A stretch of DNA of 64,000 nucleotides, from positions 2,448,387 through 2,512,386 of the forward strand of contig NOKP01000001.1 in assembly GCA_002682825.1 (NCBI GenBank), in the 5' to 3' direction. This DNA is from Neonectria sp. B-13 (taxonomy: Eukaryota > Ascomycota > Sordariomycetes > Hypocreales > Nectriaceae). The notes beneath the pieces were generated by a model that was given only the letters and a program-made list of their open reading frames with translations, had not been told where the DNA came from and did not search any database. Below, piece after piece: positions 35,457 through 48,217 of the stretch; the stretch's first letter is position 1; each line of letters opens with the position of its first letter. The position numbers and the translations under genes were made by a program.

Positions 35457-38400
35457 TCAAACATATGCCTTTTCCTCCAGTGCCTCCTTCAACGGGTGCA
35501 ACAGTAGACCTGATATGTGGCCCTTCCCGCTTGTCAAGAAGCGGCTAGACTTGTCGACAATCGCGCGTTGGGTAGGATCGGGGTGATGCTTCATCAATGC
35601 GACAGCAGCCCGGATGACGCGAGATAGGATGGCGAAGACCTGTGGCTTCGAGGCGTATCCGAGAGGGCCATCTTCCTTGCTGGCGAGGTATTCCATTGGG
35701 AGGAGTCCCCCGTACACGGACGACGTTAGGCTCTTGAGAACAACATCTTCCGGGCTCCATTGCAGGCTCTCAAAGGCGGCGGCCCAGCGCTGGGACTCCC
35801 TAACCTCGTCGATGAAGAGATTCTGCTCCTCGATGACGAACAACGAGTCGTCAAATTTCATGGCCTCCTTGAGCTGATCCGTGACCTCGACCTTGCCATT
35901 GTCGAGACCGGGAAACTTGGTGTCTCCCATCATCCGCCCAGCTATAACGTGACGGAAGGTTGAACTGCTGCCAAAGTGCTGAGTTAGCCATACCACGAGT
36001 CGGTTGGCGGCTTCAATAGGGGCTAGGGGCTGATCGAGGATGTTCGCCACGGCCGCCGAGCCGACGTCGCGGATATCATCATCGTCGTCGTTGAGAAAGT
36101 CGTAGAGGGCTATAAGGGCTGGGAGGCATTCCTCGACAGTCCATGTTAAGTCCCTTACGCTGAAGAACGAGCAAAGGGACTCTGCTGAAGCGAGGCGGGT
36201 ATAGAAATCCTTAAAAAGTGTCAACATTACAGCAACAAGAAGTGAGGGTATCTTGAGAAAAGGCACCAACCTTGTTGTCTGACCCGGCGTCGGCCATCAT
36301 GTGTCCCCAGCCCTGAAGGCCTGCAACAGAAACGCCTTGCCGCTGTCTTAGGACGGCCATGATACAACCGCTGATTCTGATGACGGCGTTGGCGAGGGCC
36401 GGGTTCAGCAAACCTGAAGGTAGGCTATTCCAGATCTGAGAGAGCGAGGACGGAGAAAGAGCTGCCGTGTTATTCGTCCTCAACGAATGGTCTAGCAACT
36501 CCGTGAGATTCTGCAGTGCGACGACTCGTGGCTCAGCCGGGCCGATGACCAAGCAAACTTCCAAGTACAGGTCACAGAAGCTGGAGATGTCGTCGTTGGA
36601 AAGCTTCGACACGTCCCAGAGTTCAGGAATTGTCTCCAGCCCAGTGACCAAACTATTTACGCCGAGCTGTTTTACTAACAGCAAAGTTCGAAGGCTCTCA
36701 ACTGAGTTTCCAGACTCAGATGCCGAATAGATCTCATGAATCACTCGCTGGGCTCTCAGGAGTGCACTCTCAGACTTGCCGAATGTTGGGTACTCGAATT
36801 GGACACGCTCAGCAGCTTCTGGTCCTGGAAGTGCCCGAACCATGTTCACGACTTCAAGATACGCAGCTGCGATCTCTGGAGAGTCGAGGGCTTGTATTTG
36901 GCGCCAATATTCCGTAAGGAATTGGGCAAGTCTGGGTATGTCACCTGCCGCTGTGTTAGTTCCGCGAAATCTTTTGATCGATTGTCTTGAATTTACCTTG
37001 AAGTTGATCCTGCATGACCTCATGAAGTCTCTCGATGACATACTTGAGGGCTAGCAGAACGCCGTGTACATGATTTTGTGCGTTCCCAGTTGCGGACTGC
37101 ACGGACTGTGCAGCCAGAGTGGTGATTACATCAAGCCACTTGTCATGCAAGAGACACGAGCAAAGGGTCCGAGCTGCAATCTCACGCACATGCCAAACGG
37201 GGCTGGCTAGGTACTTGGCGATATGGACCTGGAGTTCATCTCGAAGTAACTCAGGAGGGCCGGCTCGTCGAATGATGTCGAGTGCCGGAAAGACGGACTC
37301 GGCCGCGGCCGAGCCCGCGGCCGTTGATGCCATGATCTGATGCCCCGACTTGAGGAGATTGAGAAGGACGTGTGGAAGGGAGGGATATCGGTGGTACGCA
37401 ATGCGGTTGGCCTTCCCGTCCCATCCAGCCTCCATGGTAGCCTTGCTCTCATGAGAGCCGAAAAGGCAGTCGATGAGACTGCGGAGCAAGATCAACCCGC
37501 AGTTTCGAATAGCCCAAAGTTCGGACTTGAGGCCGTTCGCGGCTAGCTCGAGGCATTGCAGCAGGTATTTCTCGGATTTGTTGCCAACCGCAGTGAGGTA
37601 CGAGCTCTTGAATATGTCCTTTAGACAGTTGTACGCATGCACCTGAGGGAGATTGGTGCCATCCGTCTCGGACACACGGGCTTCCATGCTGGCGGTTTCC
37701 ATCAGCTTTGCCATTACCTGCTCGAAGGAAGGACTTGAAGCATTGGCGGAGAGCACGCCGGTCATCATGGCAGGAATTCCAGCAGATCTTCGAGTCGTGG
37801 ACACTTGGGCGAAGATGGCATCCATGGTTCCATTGTACCATTGTTCGAGCAAGGTTGGACCTTGACCATTGGTTCCTTGCTCCAGGTGCTTGACGAGTTG
37901 ACAGCACGTCGCAAAAGTCAGTGCCACCGTTGTGAATGCGCCTCGATGTCTCAGGTTTGACAGCTGAGTAAAAGATAGATTGCCTATCCTCTCATACACC
38001 TCTCTTGATGGGTGAATTTTCCCTGGACCAGTTTGCTGTTTGATGGAAAGAATCAGAGCTCGCATAAGATTGCTATGTTTACTGTTAGTGATGATGACAA
38101 TAATCGGAAATGTGTTAGTAGGTACCTTGCTTCATGAATTGCTCGGAAACTGTAACTCAAAATATCTTTGGTGTCCAACCCGTCAACTTCCTCCAAGTCT
38201 TGAGGCAAATGACCTTCCGGAGAGTCATCACAAAGAATGTCTCGTACAGCTACCCACACGCGTTCGCCGCATGTCACAAGCCGGTCTTGGAGATCTTGCA
38301 CTGACTGTATCTCGCTTTCAGAAAACTGCAATTCCGAGACCACCTGCCAGGTGTAACACAAGGAAGCAAAGTCGCCGTGAAGTGGAGCTTCTAGGACTGC

Positions 38401-40402
38401 TCGCCCAAGGTCCTTCTCAGCCACGGACAGCTTGGTTTCGAGCCCGCTGACCAAGGTCGACAGAAGAGAAAGTCGACTTTGCTTGCCGTCTGAGAACCTG
38501 TAGAGAAGCTGACAAACCCTAGCAACACCATCGGAGTGATCTGCTCGAGCTGTTTGACGCGCAAGCTCCTCCGCTCTCGGTAGAAGCTCCGCAAGCTCTT
38601 CGGATGCATTGACCTTGCCTCCTGGTGACATTAGGGTGAAGTGCCTGTGTCGTTCGTCAGAGAAGATCTCCTTCAGTACCGACGCCGAATGGTCTCGGAC
38701 GTCATCGAACGGATCCATGATCAAGTCGGATAGAGCCCGTAACCATGTATCGTCGAATCGATCGAAGAAGAGGCGTTGGTCGTCAGATGTTTCCCATGTC
38801 TTGGACTTTTCTCCTTCCATACGAATTATGAACTTGACGGCCTTTAAGGATGCAATATGTCTTTGATACGAGGCCGTCGGGGTCAATTCGCTGCACAAGA
38901 ACCCGATATACCAGAACATGAACTTTTCGTGATAGTCCAGGCATTCGACCAACTGTGCTTCGGGCAGTGATATTAAGTTGGCGCGATAAATGACAGGCTT
39001 TGACTTGGGAGAAGAAGTGGCCTGAACTTCATTGTCCTTCTGGACTTGAGCAACTGCCCGAGGTATGCTTCGCTTTAGTACGAAGATGGCACCTCTGACC
39101 CTCTTGAACATGTCCCGAACTTTGCTGGAAACGTCATTCCGGAATTTGGCATCCGACTCAGCGAAGAAGGTCGCCAAGTGCTTCTGTAAAAGGTCCAGTG
39201 CCTTGGAAGAATATGGTCGAGTGGTTAAAGGAGAGCTGATAAGAAGGGAGAAGGCAAATGATCGGACTTCATGTGAAGGATGGGCTAGAACCTTTTCTAG
39301 CACCTTCTCATCGAGTACAATGGCGCCCTCTTCATCGATTGTCTTGTCATCGCCACCCAAAGCTGTCATCGTTAGCACCTTAATTGAGTCATTCGACATG
39401 GGACATTACCTGGCTCTTCCACTAATCCAACCTTCTTCCCTGTCTCCAGAGCAGCCAGTTGCAATAGCGCTGGGATATCCATGTCTAAACCGACATTCGC
39501 TGAGACGGCTTCAGAGTCGTTCATCCTCTTCAAGAACAGCAAGGCTTCAGACTTATCGGCCCTGAAGAGAGAAAGAAAGATGTAGTTCTTGATCGACTCC
39601 AGGATGGATGAATCCTCGGCCAACACTTCCAGTAACCACTGATGCCAGGTCGCAATGCTCAGCTCCGCTGGCTTCTCAGGGGTCTCCCTTCGCAAGGCAC
39701 GGTATAAGACAACGATGAACCTCCCAGCAGCCGGACAAACAAAGTGCAATCTCATCCAGTGAAACATTTCAAAGAAGAAACTCTTCCACACTGCAAGACT
39801 ATCGCTTGGGGTTCCTTTCTGTTGAAGAGTTACATAACTTGAATAGATCTCTTCCATAGAAACAATGTTCTTAGTTAGGAGATGATCTAGGGCCTTGATC
39901 GCGGACTTGGCCAGTGGCTTGGCCGACATGCCTGTAATAATGGAGACAAGATTGTCGAGCATAGATCTCTTGGTCGATTGTGATGCTTCCTTGTTTGGGT
40001 TTCTGGTTATGAGTCGGGGTAACAAATCTAGAACCAATCTCATCGAACGGTGGTTGTCTGATTCGTTCCACTCAATGTAGAATGTGAAGAGCTCAAAGAT
40101 AACATCCTTGTTGAAAGACCACAACTGAAGGGCTTCTGAGCGAGATTTCGAAGCCTGTTCCACAAAGCCACACAATTTTACGCAGGAGTTCCCTGAAGCC
40201 GACCTGGGCTGTGCGGCGTTCGCAAGAAGTTTTGCAAAGATTGCCTGGGCCCAACTATTTCTTTTTCTTAGGATACATGATTGAGAACACTCGGACGGAA
40301 TGCGCACCTGGCGTGGCTCTCAGTTGGCTGCTCCTCAACCCATTTTGAGATGTGATTCGAGTTGGCGATTAAGTCGTCAACCTGCTGGGCGTTGTCCCGC
40401 AT
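35457..40402 (-). CDS. trm732: tRNA 2'-O-methylation regulator Trm732/THADA-like (DUF2428)
   Basis: Six exons, complement(35457..36209, 36271..36944, 36997..38072, 38126..39362, 39410..40254, 40308..40402), join in frame to 1559 aa. The protein is an all-helical HEAT/armadillo-like scaffold. The family signature lies near residues 840-1000: TRRSAGIPAMMTGVLSAN, YNCLKDIFKSSYLTAVG, and the DUF2428 core LKSELWAIRNCGLILLRSLI followed by DCLFGSHESK and a YHRYPSLPHVLLNLL helix. Yeast Trm732 partners the methyltransferase Trm7 to make Nm32 in the anticodon loop of specific tRNAs. The length is typical. Exon 5 has two acceptors 6 nt apart (36951 and 36945), both in frame. The start at 40402 is the first ATG; it is divergent from uL1 with 385 nt between start codons. 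Confidence 0.9.
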
Positions 40403-40787
40403 CGCGACGTTAGATTTTCCGGTTGATGCAGCCCGCAAGCCAGTCGGTCCTGCACTTTCCTGAATGAACAGCGGCAGGGTTTATAGTCCCTGGTTTTCTC
40501 CGATCAAAGAGATTTCCTCTTGACTCAGAGCTGTCGTCGACCCTCACCGTGATCTAGTCCCTAGGCGTGGTAGGCTTTTACGACGCAGGAGCTCCAAAGG
40601 CCCACATCACGTGTCAGGTCTCGTGAGGAAATTTTGCCCTCCCACAGTGCCCCACCACTACCGAGTCCCACACCCGCTGAATTTCGATTTCCGAAAATCT
40701 TGAAATTCGCCCGAATTCGAACTTCAACAACCGATACGCTCCTGACCACCATTAGATACTAGTTAGATCTACTGGGAGACTGTCAAG
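40403..40787. promoter_or_regulatory. Short divergent promoter region, Trm732 / uL1
   Basis: 385 nt between the start codons of a tRNA-modification scaffold and a ribosomal protein gene, so the promoters must overlap or abut. No defined box could be assigned. The uL1 side ends in AGTTAGATCTACTGGGAGAC just before its leader. Confidence 0.5.
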
Positions 40788-41691
40788 ATGTCGAAGATCA
40801 CAGTCGGTAAGATTCACCTCTGGCATACGTCTCCATCATCTGGAGCGTCCATGCCCTCGCCGCCGCGAATTCTTCAGCTGCTAACTGCGATACAGCTAAT
40901 GTCCGGACGCAAGTCGCTGACCTCTTGGAGTACTCCAACGAGACCAAGAAGCGCAACTTCCTCGAGACCGTCGAGCTCCAAATCGGCCTGAAGAACTATG
41001 ACCCTCAGCGTGACAAGCGTTTCTCTGGCACCATCAAGCTGCCCGCTGTCCCCCGCCCCAACATGGCCATCTGGTACGATTCGAAGAAAACCCGCCGACA
41101 TGAGAAATCTTGCTGATTGAAGTGTGCAGCATTCTTGGTGACCAGCACGATATCGATCGCGCCAAGCACGGTGGTGTCGACGCCATGTCTTCCGATGACT
41201 TGAAGAAGCTGAACAAGTACGATTCCCCGCTACCCGGCTTGAATGAATGTATATTGACCAGTCGACAGGAACAAGAAGCTCATCAAGAAGCTTGCCCGCA
41301 AGTACGATGCTTTCATCGCTTCTGAGGCCCTCATCAAGCAGATTCCCCGTCTCCTCGGTCCCGGTCTGTCCAAGGGTAAGATACTCCGCCCAGCCCACAC
41401 AACATCCGCATTGCTAATTCCATCGCAGCCGGCAAGTTCCCTACCCCTGTCTCCCACGCCGACGACCTCACTGGCAAGATCACCGAGGTCAAGTCCACCA
41501 TCAAGTTCCAGCTGAAGAAGGTTCTCTGCATGGGTGTCGCTGTCGGAAACGTCGAGATGCCCCAGGAGCAGCTGATTGGTAACATCATGCTTGCCATCAA
41601 CTACCTGGTCTCTCTTCTCAAGAAGGGCTGGCAGAACGTTGGTAGCCTGACCATCAAGGCTACCATGTCCCCCCCCAAGCGTCTGTACTAA
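40788..41691 (+). CDS. rpl1: 60S ribosomal protein uL1 (Rpl1/L10a)
   Basis: Five exons, 40788..40806, 40896..41073, 41130..41216, 41269..41375 and 41429..41691, encode 217 aa, exactly the eukaryotic L10a length. Start MSKITV (19-nt first exon), then [75 protein letters not shown] and the C-terminal [15 protein letters not shown]. uL1 forms the mobile L1 stalk that guides deacylated tRNA from the E site. Introns are 89, 56, 52 and 53 nt, all GT-AG. Divergent from trm732 and convergent with smp3. Confidence 0.97.
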
Positions 41692-42336
41692 GTGTACTTT
41701 TTGGATCTGGGCCTAGTCTGGCGGATTCTGTCTGCTGAAATGCGGGAGCTAGCATAGATTGGGGTCAAGGTTATTAAGGAAAACACACTCAGGCAAACCC
41801 ATATCGTCTCTCCCTCCCCTGTGATATTGCCTTGTTAGGAGATCGACAGTTGCGACGATGATGTTTCATGAGCTAAACGTGACTGTCCTTGTCATCCACC
41901 TCACATAAATGGAACACGATGCACTGTGATCAATTACTGTGAGAACGCATGAACCACGGAAGGACCGGTTGGCAATGTAACACCACCGTTCCCATGTCCT
42001 GGACTTCTTCTTACCAAGCACAACAGGGGACAAAAATGTCGTTGAAGAATTGGTCAGCCGTTGGTCTCCACACTGAGTAGTGGATGGGGGAGGTTTGCAG
42101 GCACTTCGTGTAATTGCACAAATTGTGAGCAATTCGCGGGGAAATGAGGCCCTCGACAAGGGTGGCAGCTCTGTGATGGTATAATTTCGCTGGAAAGTGA
42201 CACATGACACGGCTACAATAGCAAGAGAGCAAAAGCAAAATTTAGGTGGCAAATGCAGTGGATTCATGGGCCGCCCCAAGAAAACAAAAGTTAGGTGGTC
42301 ATTAATTAAGTCTATGCGTATATTCTGTTCCCCGTT
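41692..42336. other. Convergent 3' spacer
   Basis: 645 nt between the uL1 and Smp3 stop codons; somewhat AT-rich, with no frame or RNA gene supported. Confidence 0.5.
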
Positions 42337-44186
42337 TCACTTTGGGCAGCTTTTGGTGACTCTCCAAGCAACCAGACCCCGCCGACCGACAACTCTCAAT
42401 AGAGTGTTCCAAACGCCATCGTCTTCAAAGTCCAAATCATCCAGATTCAAGTGCCGCCTGTAACGCCAAACCTCCCTAAATCGTAGTCCTTCAAGTCCCT
42501 TGTTGGGGAGATAAGGATCGAGCCACGCCGCTGATGCCGGGGCCATCAGGTACGTGCCGTTCTTCTCCTTCAAATACTCCTGGCTCCGTCGATCGGCCGG
42601 AGTGTCGCAAGTCGCAAGCTGGGACAGCTGCTCGAGCAGTAACTCGCCCTTCAAGCCCATGACGTCTCTTGTTGTAAGAACCTCGTTCTTGCCGTTGAGC
42701 AGCCATATCGGGGGGGTATATGTCTTCCACCAAATCGCCTGAGTTGCGTCCGGTTGCTGGCTCAGGAATACCTGTCCTGGTATTACACCTCCCTGGTGAT
42801 ATATGCCCATCAAGAGTCCTAGGAAGAGGTTGAAAATGATCCAAACCGTTAACCAGATACGCAAGACGATTTTGTTCCTGGGCATGTGGATAGACGAAAG
42901 CAGCAGAGGCACTGTTGGTAGAAGAAACCGCGCCTCCTGGTGCTGGAAAGCTGATAAAACAACGAGACCCGAAATGGCCGAGTATAGTCGTAGGGAGAAG
43001 TCGGGCTTAAACACAAGAAGTGCTGCAGCGGGACCTAGAAGAAGCGGCAGGTTTGCGACCAGGTGCTGGTACCAAGGATGGAGACCATGCTGGGCTAGGT
43101 TCTCTGCTGCTGAGTTATAGAGCAAGTTGTTGAGAGGAGTGATCACGGGTTTGTTGATTAGACCGCTCCAGGTAACGGGCGCAGGGAGATAGAATACGGT
43201 ATCCAGCGCGACGGCAATTGCTGTAGTCGTAAGGGCAGCCAAAACCAGGGCTGCAAGAGATGCGGGCCTACAGAGGTCAGTCGATGTTCTCTCATGACAA
43301 GTACATCTGACGAATCTCACCTTTTCCAGAAGACGGGGATCAACCGAAGCCCAGGGATGAAGAGAAATGCCGGAAAAGTGATTCGGTTGAATACTCCAAA
43401 GACAGCAACTATTCCAAGAATAGTGGAGGATAGAACACATGATCGTTGCTGCGTGTTGGTTTTGTCAGCTGACTTGTACTCGAGGACCGTAATTTTGAGG
43501 GCACAACGAACCCGTGCATCGGCAAGACGCTGGATCAGGACAAGACTCCACGCAACCACCAGCGTTTCCACCGAGTTGGAGAATGTATGGGTCTGGTATG
43601 TCCAGGTCACGTAGGAAGAAGCGACCAGCAGGACAGCAACCTTGCGGTGCCTGGGCGACTGGATCAACTCGTGAAGCGCCCAATCCTCCAAAACGAAGCT
43701 GATGGCGAACATGAGGACGCGGAGGGTCCAGAACACTGCGATCGGGGGGATCTCGCCGTCTTTTCCGTTACCAATCCATAGCCATCGGAGCAGGAGCATT
43801 GGGAGGCCGTAGACGGGCCATAATGGGAAGACGCTTCGAATAGGGTTCTCGCTCGTGAATTCCCAGGTGTGTCGGACTGGGTAGCTGAAGATTTGGCCTG
43901 TCGATGGAAAGTCTTCTTGTTAGCGAGCGCTCTTTGCAAAAGTCAAGGGCCGCGCAGGCTGGAGGGTGGCGCATTGTGCTGGGAGCATAGCTAGCTCCGC
44001 GATATCATAACAAGGAGCCAGGTCGCACACCGCGACCCCACGACAGCGCACAGGGAGAAAGACAGGGACTGACGTACCTGCGATGACCTCAGGGCCTTGG
44101 AAGTTCTCGTCCGGATGAAGATAGCTGGGCGACAACGCGAACCACAGCCGGATAAGGATGAGAAAAAGATATGTGCGCCGCCACAT
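42337..44186 (-). CDS. smp3: GPI mannosyltransferase 4 (Smp3, GT22)
   Basis: Four exons, complement(42337..43267, 43321..43448, 43512..43897, 44078..44186), encode 517 aa. Smp3 adds the fourth mannose to GPI anchors in the ER using dolichol-phosphate mannose. The N-terminal hydrophobic segment leads to the lumenal HPDE motif (LHPDENFQ, residues 24-27), characteristic of GT22, followed by [20 protein letters not shown]. Later come [34 protein letters not shown] and [17 protein letters not shown]. Multiple membrane helices are evident. The third-exon boundary removes 63 nt (43511-43449, GTTCGT donor, CGCAG acceptor, CAGCTGAC branch) that is open in frame; removing it gives [11 protein letters not shown], closer to my recollection of orthologues. 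I chose the ATG at 44186 because the upstream extension lacks ATG. Confidence 0.92.
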
Positions 44187-47100
44187 AATTTGTCTAGCAG
44201 AGAGAAGCTGTCGGAGCAAGCATGAGCTTAGAAGCAGGTCGCAACGGCATCTGCGACTGCAACTATGTCGAAGCGAGGAGTCGATAGCAAAGGTGTTGAG
44301 CTTCGAGCTACCCAGCGGAAGCTACAAGACGGCCTAGGGCGCGCGTGTACGAGGGAGGACGGAGGACGGAGGGGTGGCGGTTGGGAGCTTGTACTGGAAG
44401 TTGGAGACGTGGCGGGCCAGATAGTCGGAGTCGTCGATGAGGCGGTAGGCCTAGGTACTAGGTGGGACAGATAGGTGGTAGGTACTTTCGTGAGTGACGG
44501 CTTTGAGCTCGGGAGGAAAAGAGAGGCGTAGGATAATTAGGTTCAGTAACGGCGCTGGAAAGGTTAGGAAGGCAAGGAGATAAAGCAGAAAGAAGAAAAG
44601 ATGGCAGAGGGTTGCAGGGTGTATCATTCTCGTTGGGAGGGGGAGGATCAATGGGTTTTTGGGGGCTCGTCCGCACACACAAACACCACACACCCACTCA
44701 CTGCCGGCTGCCGTGTGCAGCGATGGCCCAAACCAGACGTGCCAGACCCAGCGTCCAGGGTCAGGCAGTTAGTTGGTGCACAGGGGGCAAGGAGGCAAGG
44801 AGGGTTTCCAGCCGCCCATGGATTCACATACGTCCAGTGGGAGACACCACCGGCGCCTGGGGTGGACGGAACTACGGATGGAGACGCCGTGTCCCCCGAT
44901 TCTCCATCCACGGAGTTCCTGTTCTACACTCTACCCTCCCTCCACCATCCACTCCCACTCCCTGTCGACGAATCCGCCACAGAGGGCCGCTAGAAGGCCT
45001 TGCCCAGTTGCCCAGGTTGCTTGTCCTGGGTCTTCAGTGCTTGACCTCCGCTCCCCAGGCTCCAGAGGCTCCCCTCAAGCCCTGGAGCCAACTACATAGA
45101 GCCTGGTCCATCCGGGAAGCCCCCTAAAGCCCTGCTGGCTCATGCTGCAGCCGTCGGCGCTAAGCCGTCCTCGGCCAAGATCTCAGCTCGGCGGCCCCTG
45201 ATAGGCGAGCCGCTACTTAGCATTGAGCCAGGTATTTTCCCAGGCCGGTGGTAATCTGGGCAATTGAGGTCGCAGTGGCTCCGTACCCATGGCCTGTTCT
45301 TGGGCCTCCCTGCAAACACGTGTTGGCCTCCTATTCTGCCATCCAGCGCACAGCCATGCCATCACCCGATTTCTCTCCATTCTGCACCCGCACCCGCACC
45401 AGCACGCACTCCGCACACACCATGTACGCACATGAGCACAGTATTCGTACAGTTGCTGTGCAGCACGCGGTCGGGGGGGGGCTGCTGCAAACCTGCGAGA
45501 CCTTCCCTTTTCCTCCCGGATACTGATACTAATACTAATACGAATGCCCCCAGTCGGACCGTTGGGGGCGGCGAGGATGGGCCGGCGTGCTCATCAATGC
45601 CGTTGCCCGTTTCTTGCTCCATGCCTCGATGCCCTGCATGCCAGAAGCTTATCTGGGCTGCCATCACCGCCTTTGTTGGACGATTCGGCCTGGCAATCAC
45701 GATTATGATTCCAGTGCGCGTCAGAGGAACGCCAGCGGCTGCAAGACGACCCGGACATAGGCCGCCACTGCGGGACTCGGCCGAGCAATAGAGGCTGAGT
45801 CCTCCCTCGAGTTGGCTCGACGCTGCATCCGATCCATTCGACTCTCCCTGATGGATGGGGGCGGGGACGGATATCTGACGATGCTTGCGTTGCCGCCGTT
45901 CTCAATTGAGACAGGCCTATCTGCCACCCGCCATCCGCCATGTCCCAGATGATCTGGCCGGGGCATTCCAGCATCAAACGTCAAACATGCTCTGACGGCG
46001 GGGCCATATCATGGTCTGTTTCCAGGTGCATGCGCTTGCAGGGCTGATGCATTCGGTGCCATCCTCAACAAACTCGCCGCCTGCGTAGTGAAACCCATGG
46101 GCGACGCGAGGCCAGCATGTCATCCATTTGCCTATTGCCTATAGCCCATTGCCCGTTGCTCACAGTAATGTCTTGGGACCGTTGTCCGAAGGGTGTGCCA
46201 CTACCCGCGATCATTTCCTTCTCAAATGAATTCATGTTCAATGCTTGTTTTTTGTTGTCTGTAGCCAACTAAGCCGTCGGAGCAACGACAGTAATCACAA
46301 CCAACACAGCGTAAATAGCTGAGGTAAGCGAGCCTCTGCGTGGTGCACGAAGCATGGAGCTCGTCGGGTTTCTCAAACGGTAGCTCGTCGAAGGCGTGGT
46401 TAGTTGTCACTGTTAGTTGGTGACGGAGACGTACTATGTAGTCTACGGACTGATGTCGTTGACAGACTCCATGCTAACCTAGAAGGCGGGCACTGTAGTC
46501 TATCTACGTATTTGCTTGTTTCCTCTTGCGGTATCCACCTAGAACCTACCAGAATGTCAGGAATTGGATCCCGGGCGCCTCATTGAGCACAGTACGACAC
46601 CAGCCTCGTGGACAGTTTAATTAACCCCACCAGGCAGGCAGACGGCGGACAACAAGGCGTGCTGCCTTGGCTTGCCGTAAGGCATTCGAATCGCACCAGG
46701 CTCGCAAGGCTCCGTCGGACTGGTTCCTCCAGTATTACTGGACTTGGTCCACCCTCCTCCCCATCGTCAGCCTTGTCTAGTATACCGATGCCGTCAGGCG
46801 GCTTAGCGACTACTGTAGTCCGGCTGCTGTTTGCTTTGACTGCTGGTCATCGCCATTGCCTTTGTTTCCTGTGTCCCTCCCTCGAAACCTCGAAGGCCCA
46901 TGTTCCTTGTGCCTGAAATAAGTAGTACTAAACGACGCTGCAGGCAGCCGAGCGGCCAGTGCGTGCTGCACCGTTCTCAAGGTACCTGAAAATACCTGAA
47001 TGGTCCTGGTTTGCTCAGCAGTCAGTCATGTAGCCTGCGGGTAGCCTCCGAAGCCGCCCCAGTGCGTGAAGGCAGCAGTGCCCGTCCAACTCCACTGCAC

Positions 47101-47517
47101 GCGGGCACGGCTGACTCAAAAAGCTCAAAAAGCACAAGGTGCCCAGGTGAACAAGCTTTAATTCTTCAACCTTTCTCCGATTCCTTAGGGTATATCTATA
47201 GGGTGAGATCCAAAAAGAAAACCACTCTTCTCTCTTCGCAGGCTTCTCTCTCTGATTCACTACGCTGCGTGTCACCGCCTGCACCTACCATCTTACACCA
47301 TACTCAGGTACGTCGTGTTGGTTAGCCTTGTTCGGTTGGCCCCGCGTTCAGTGTTCAGCGGACCCCGCAGAAACTGGCATCTTCCTATGACCAGCCTCCA
47401 ACCTCCATCCTCCATCACACTGCACGCCATCCGTCAGCCTTCGTCTGCATCATATCTCAACGTCCTCGCCGCTTACGCTCCATCCCCGCGCTAGAACTTC
47501 TTCCTTCCATCATCAAA
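44187..47517. other. 3.3-kb divergent intergenic region (Smp3 / Skp1)
   Basis: No credible gene: open frames on both strands overlap and have no family features. CCTAGGTACTAGGT-type short palindromes occur near 44450-44480. A TATATCTATA element lies at 47191-47200 about 320 nt upstream of the Skp1 start, and a short upstream frame lies at 47387-47494. Long leaders or a lncRNA are possible. Confidence 0.5.
47387..47494 (+). promoter_or_regulatory. Candidate upstream ORF of skp1 (35 codons)
   Basis: An ATG at 47387 opens a 35-codon frame ending in TAG at 47492-47494, only 23 nt before the Skp1 start codon. It begins MTSLQPPSSITLHAIRQ. If the transcript starts upstream of 47387, ribosomes would meet this frame first. 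The transcript start is not visible from sequence, so this is a candidate only. Confidence 0.35.
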
Positions 47518-48217
47518 ATGGCCGACGGCAGCTCCGCCCAGAAGGTCTGGCTGGCCTCCAACGACAGCGCCACGATTGAAGTCGGTAAGCTTACGATACG
47601 CTGTCCCGCGAGACCGCCTCGCTCTTGCTCGTCCAGATGCTGACTTACTGCCCAGATCGCGTCGTTGCCGAGCGCTCAATGCTGATCAAGAACATGCTGG
47701 AGGATGTCGGCGATGATAGTATCCGCCAGGACAACCCCATCCCCATTCCCAACGTGCGTCTCCCGCCCACCGTCATCGCTCTGACGTCGCTGACTCGCCA
47801 TTCCTAGGTCAACGAGGCCGTCCTCCGAAAGGTCATCGAGTGGTGCGAGCACCACCGAAACGACCCTCCCCAGGCTCAGGACGACGAGTCCGACGCTCGC
47901 AAGAAGACCACAGACATTGAGGAGTGGGACCAGAAGTTCATGCAGGTTGACCAAGAAATGCTCTTCGAGATCATCCTTGTATGTTGCGCCCACACATGGC
48001 ATTTCCCGCACAACATGTTTAGCTAACCGTGAATAAACAGGCCTCCAACTACCTCGATATCAAGCCTCTTCTCGATGTTGGCTGCAAGACCGTCGCCAAC
48101 ATGATCAAGGGCAAGTCCCCCGAGGAGATCCGAAAGACGTTTAACATCACAAACGACTTCACTCCTGAAGAGGAGGAGCAGATCCGCCGCGAGAACGAGT
48201 GGGCCGAGGACCGCTAA
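47518..48217 (+). CDS. skp1: Skp1, SCF ubiquitin ligase adaptor
   Basis: Four exons, 47518..47584, 47656..47753, 47808..47978 and 48041..48217, encode 170 aa. Skp1 bridges F-box proteins to Cul1 in SCF ubiquitin ligases; the filamentous-fungal orthologue is also known as sconC. Marks: start [48 protein letters not shown], a [20 protein letters not shown] insert typical of fungi, [37 protein letters not shown] and the universal C-terminus [15 protein letters not shown]. Introns are short GT-AG. Converges on the eL39 gene. Confidence 0.97.
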
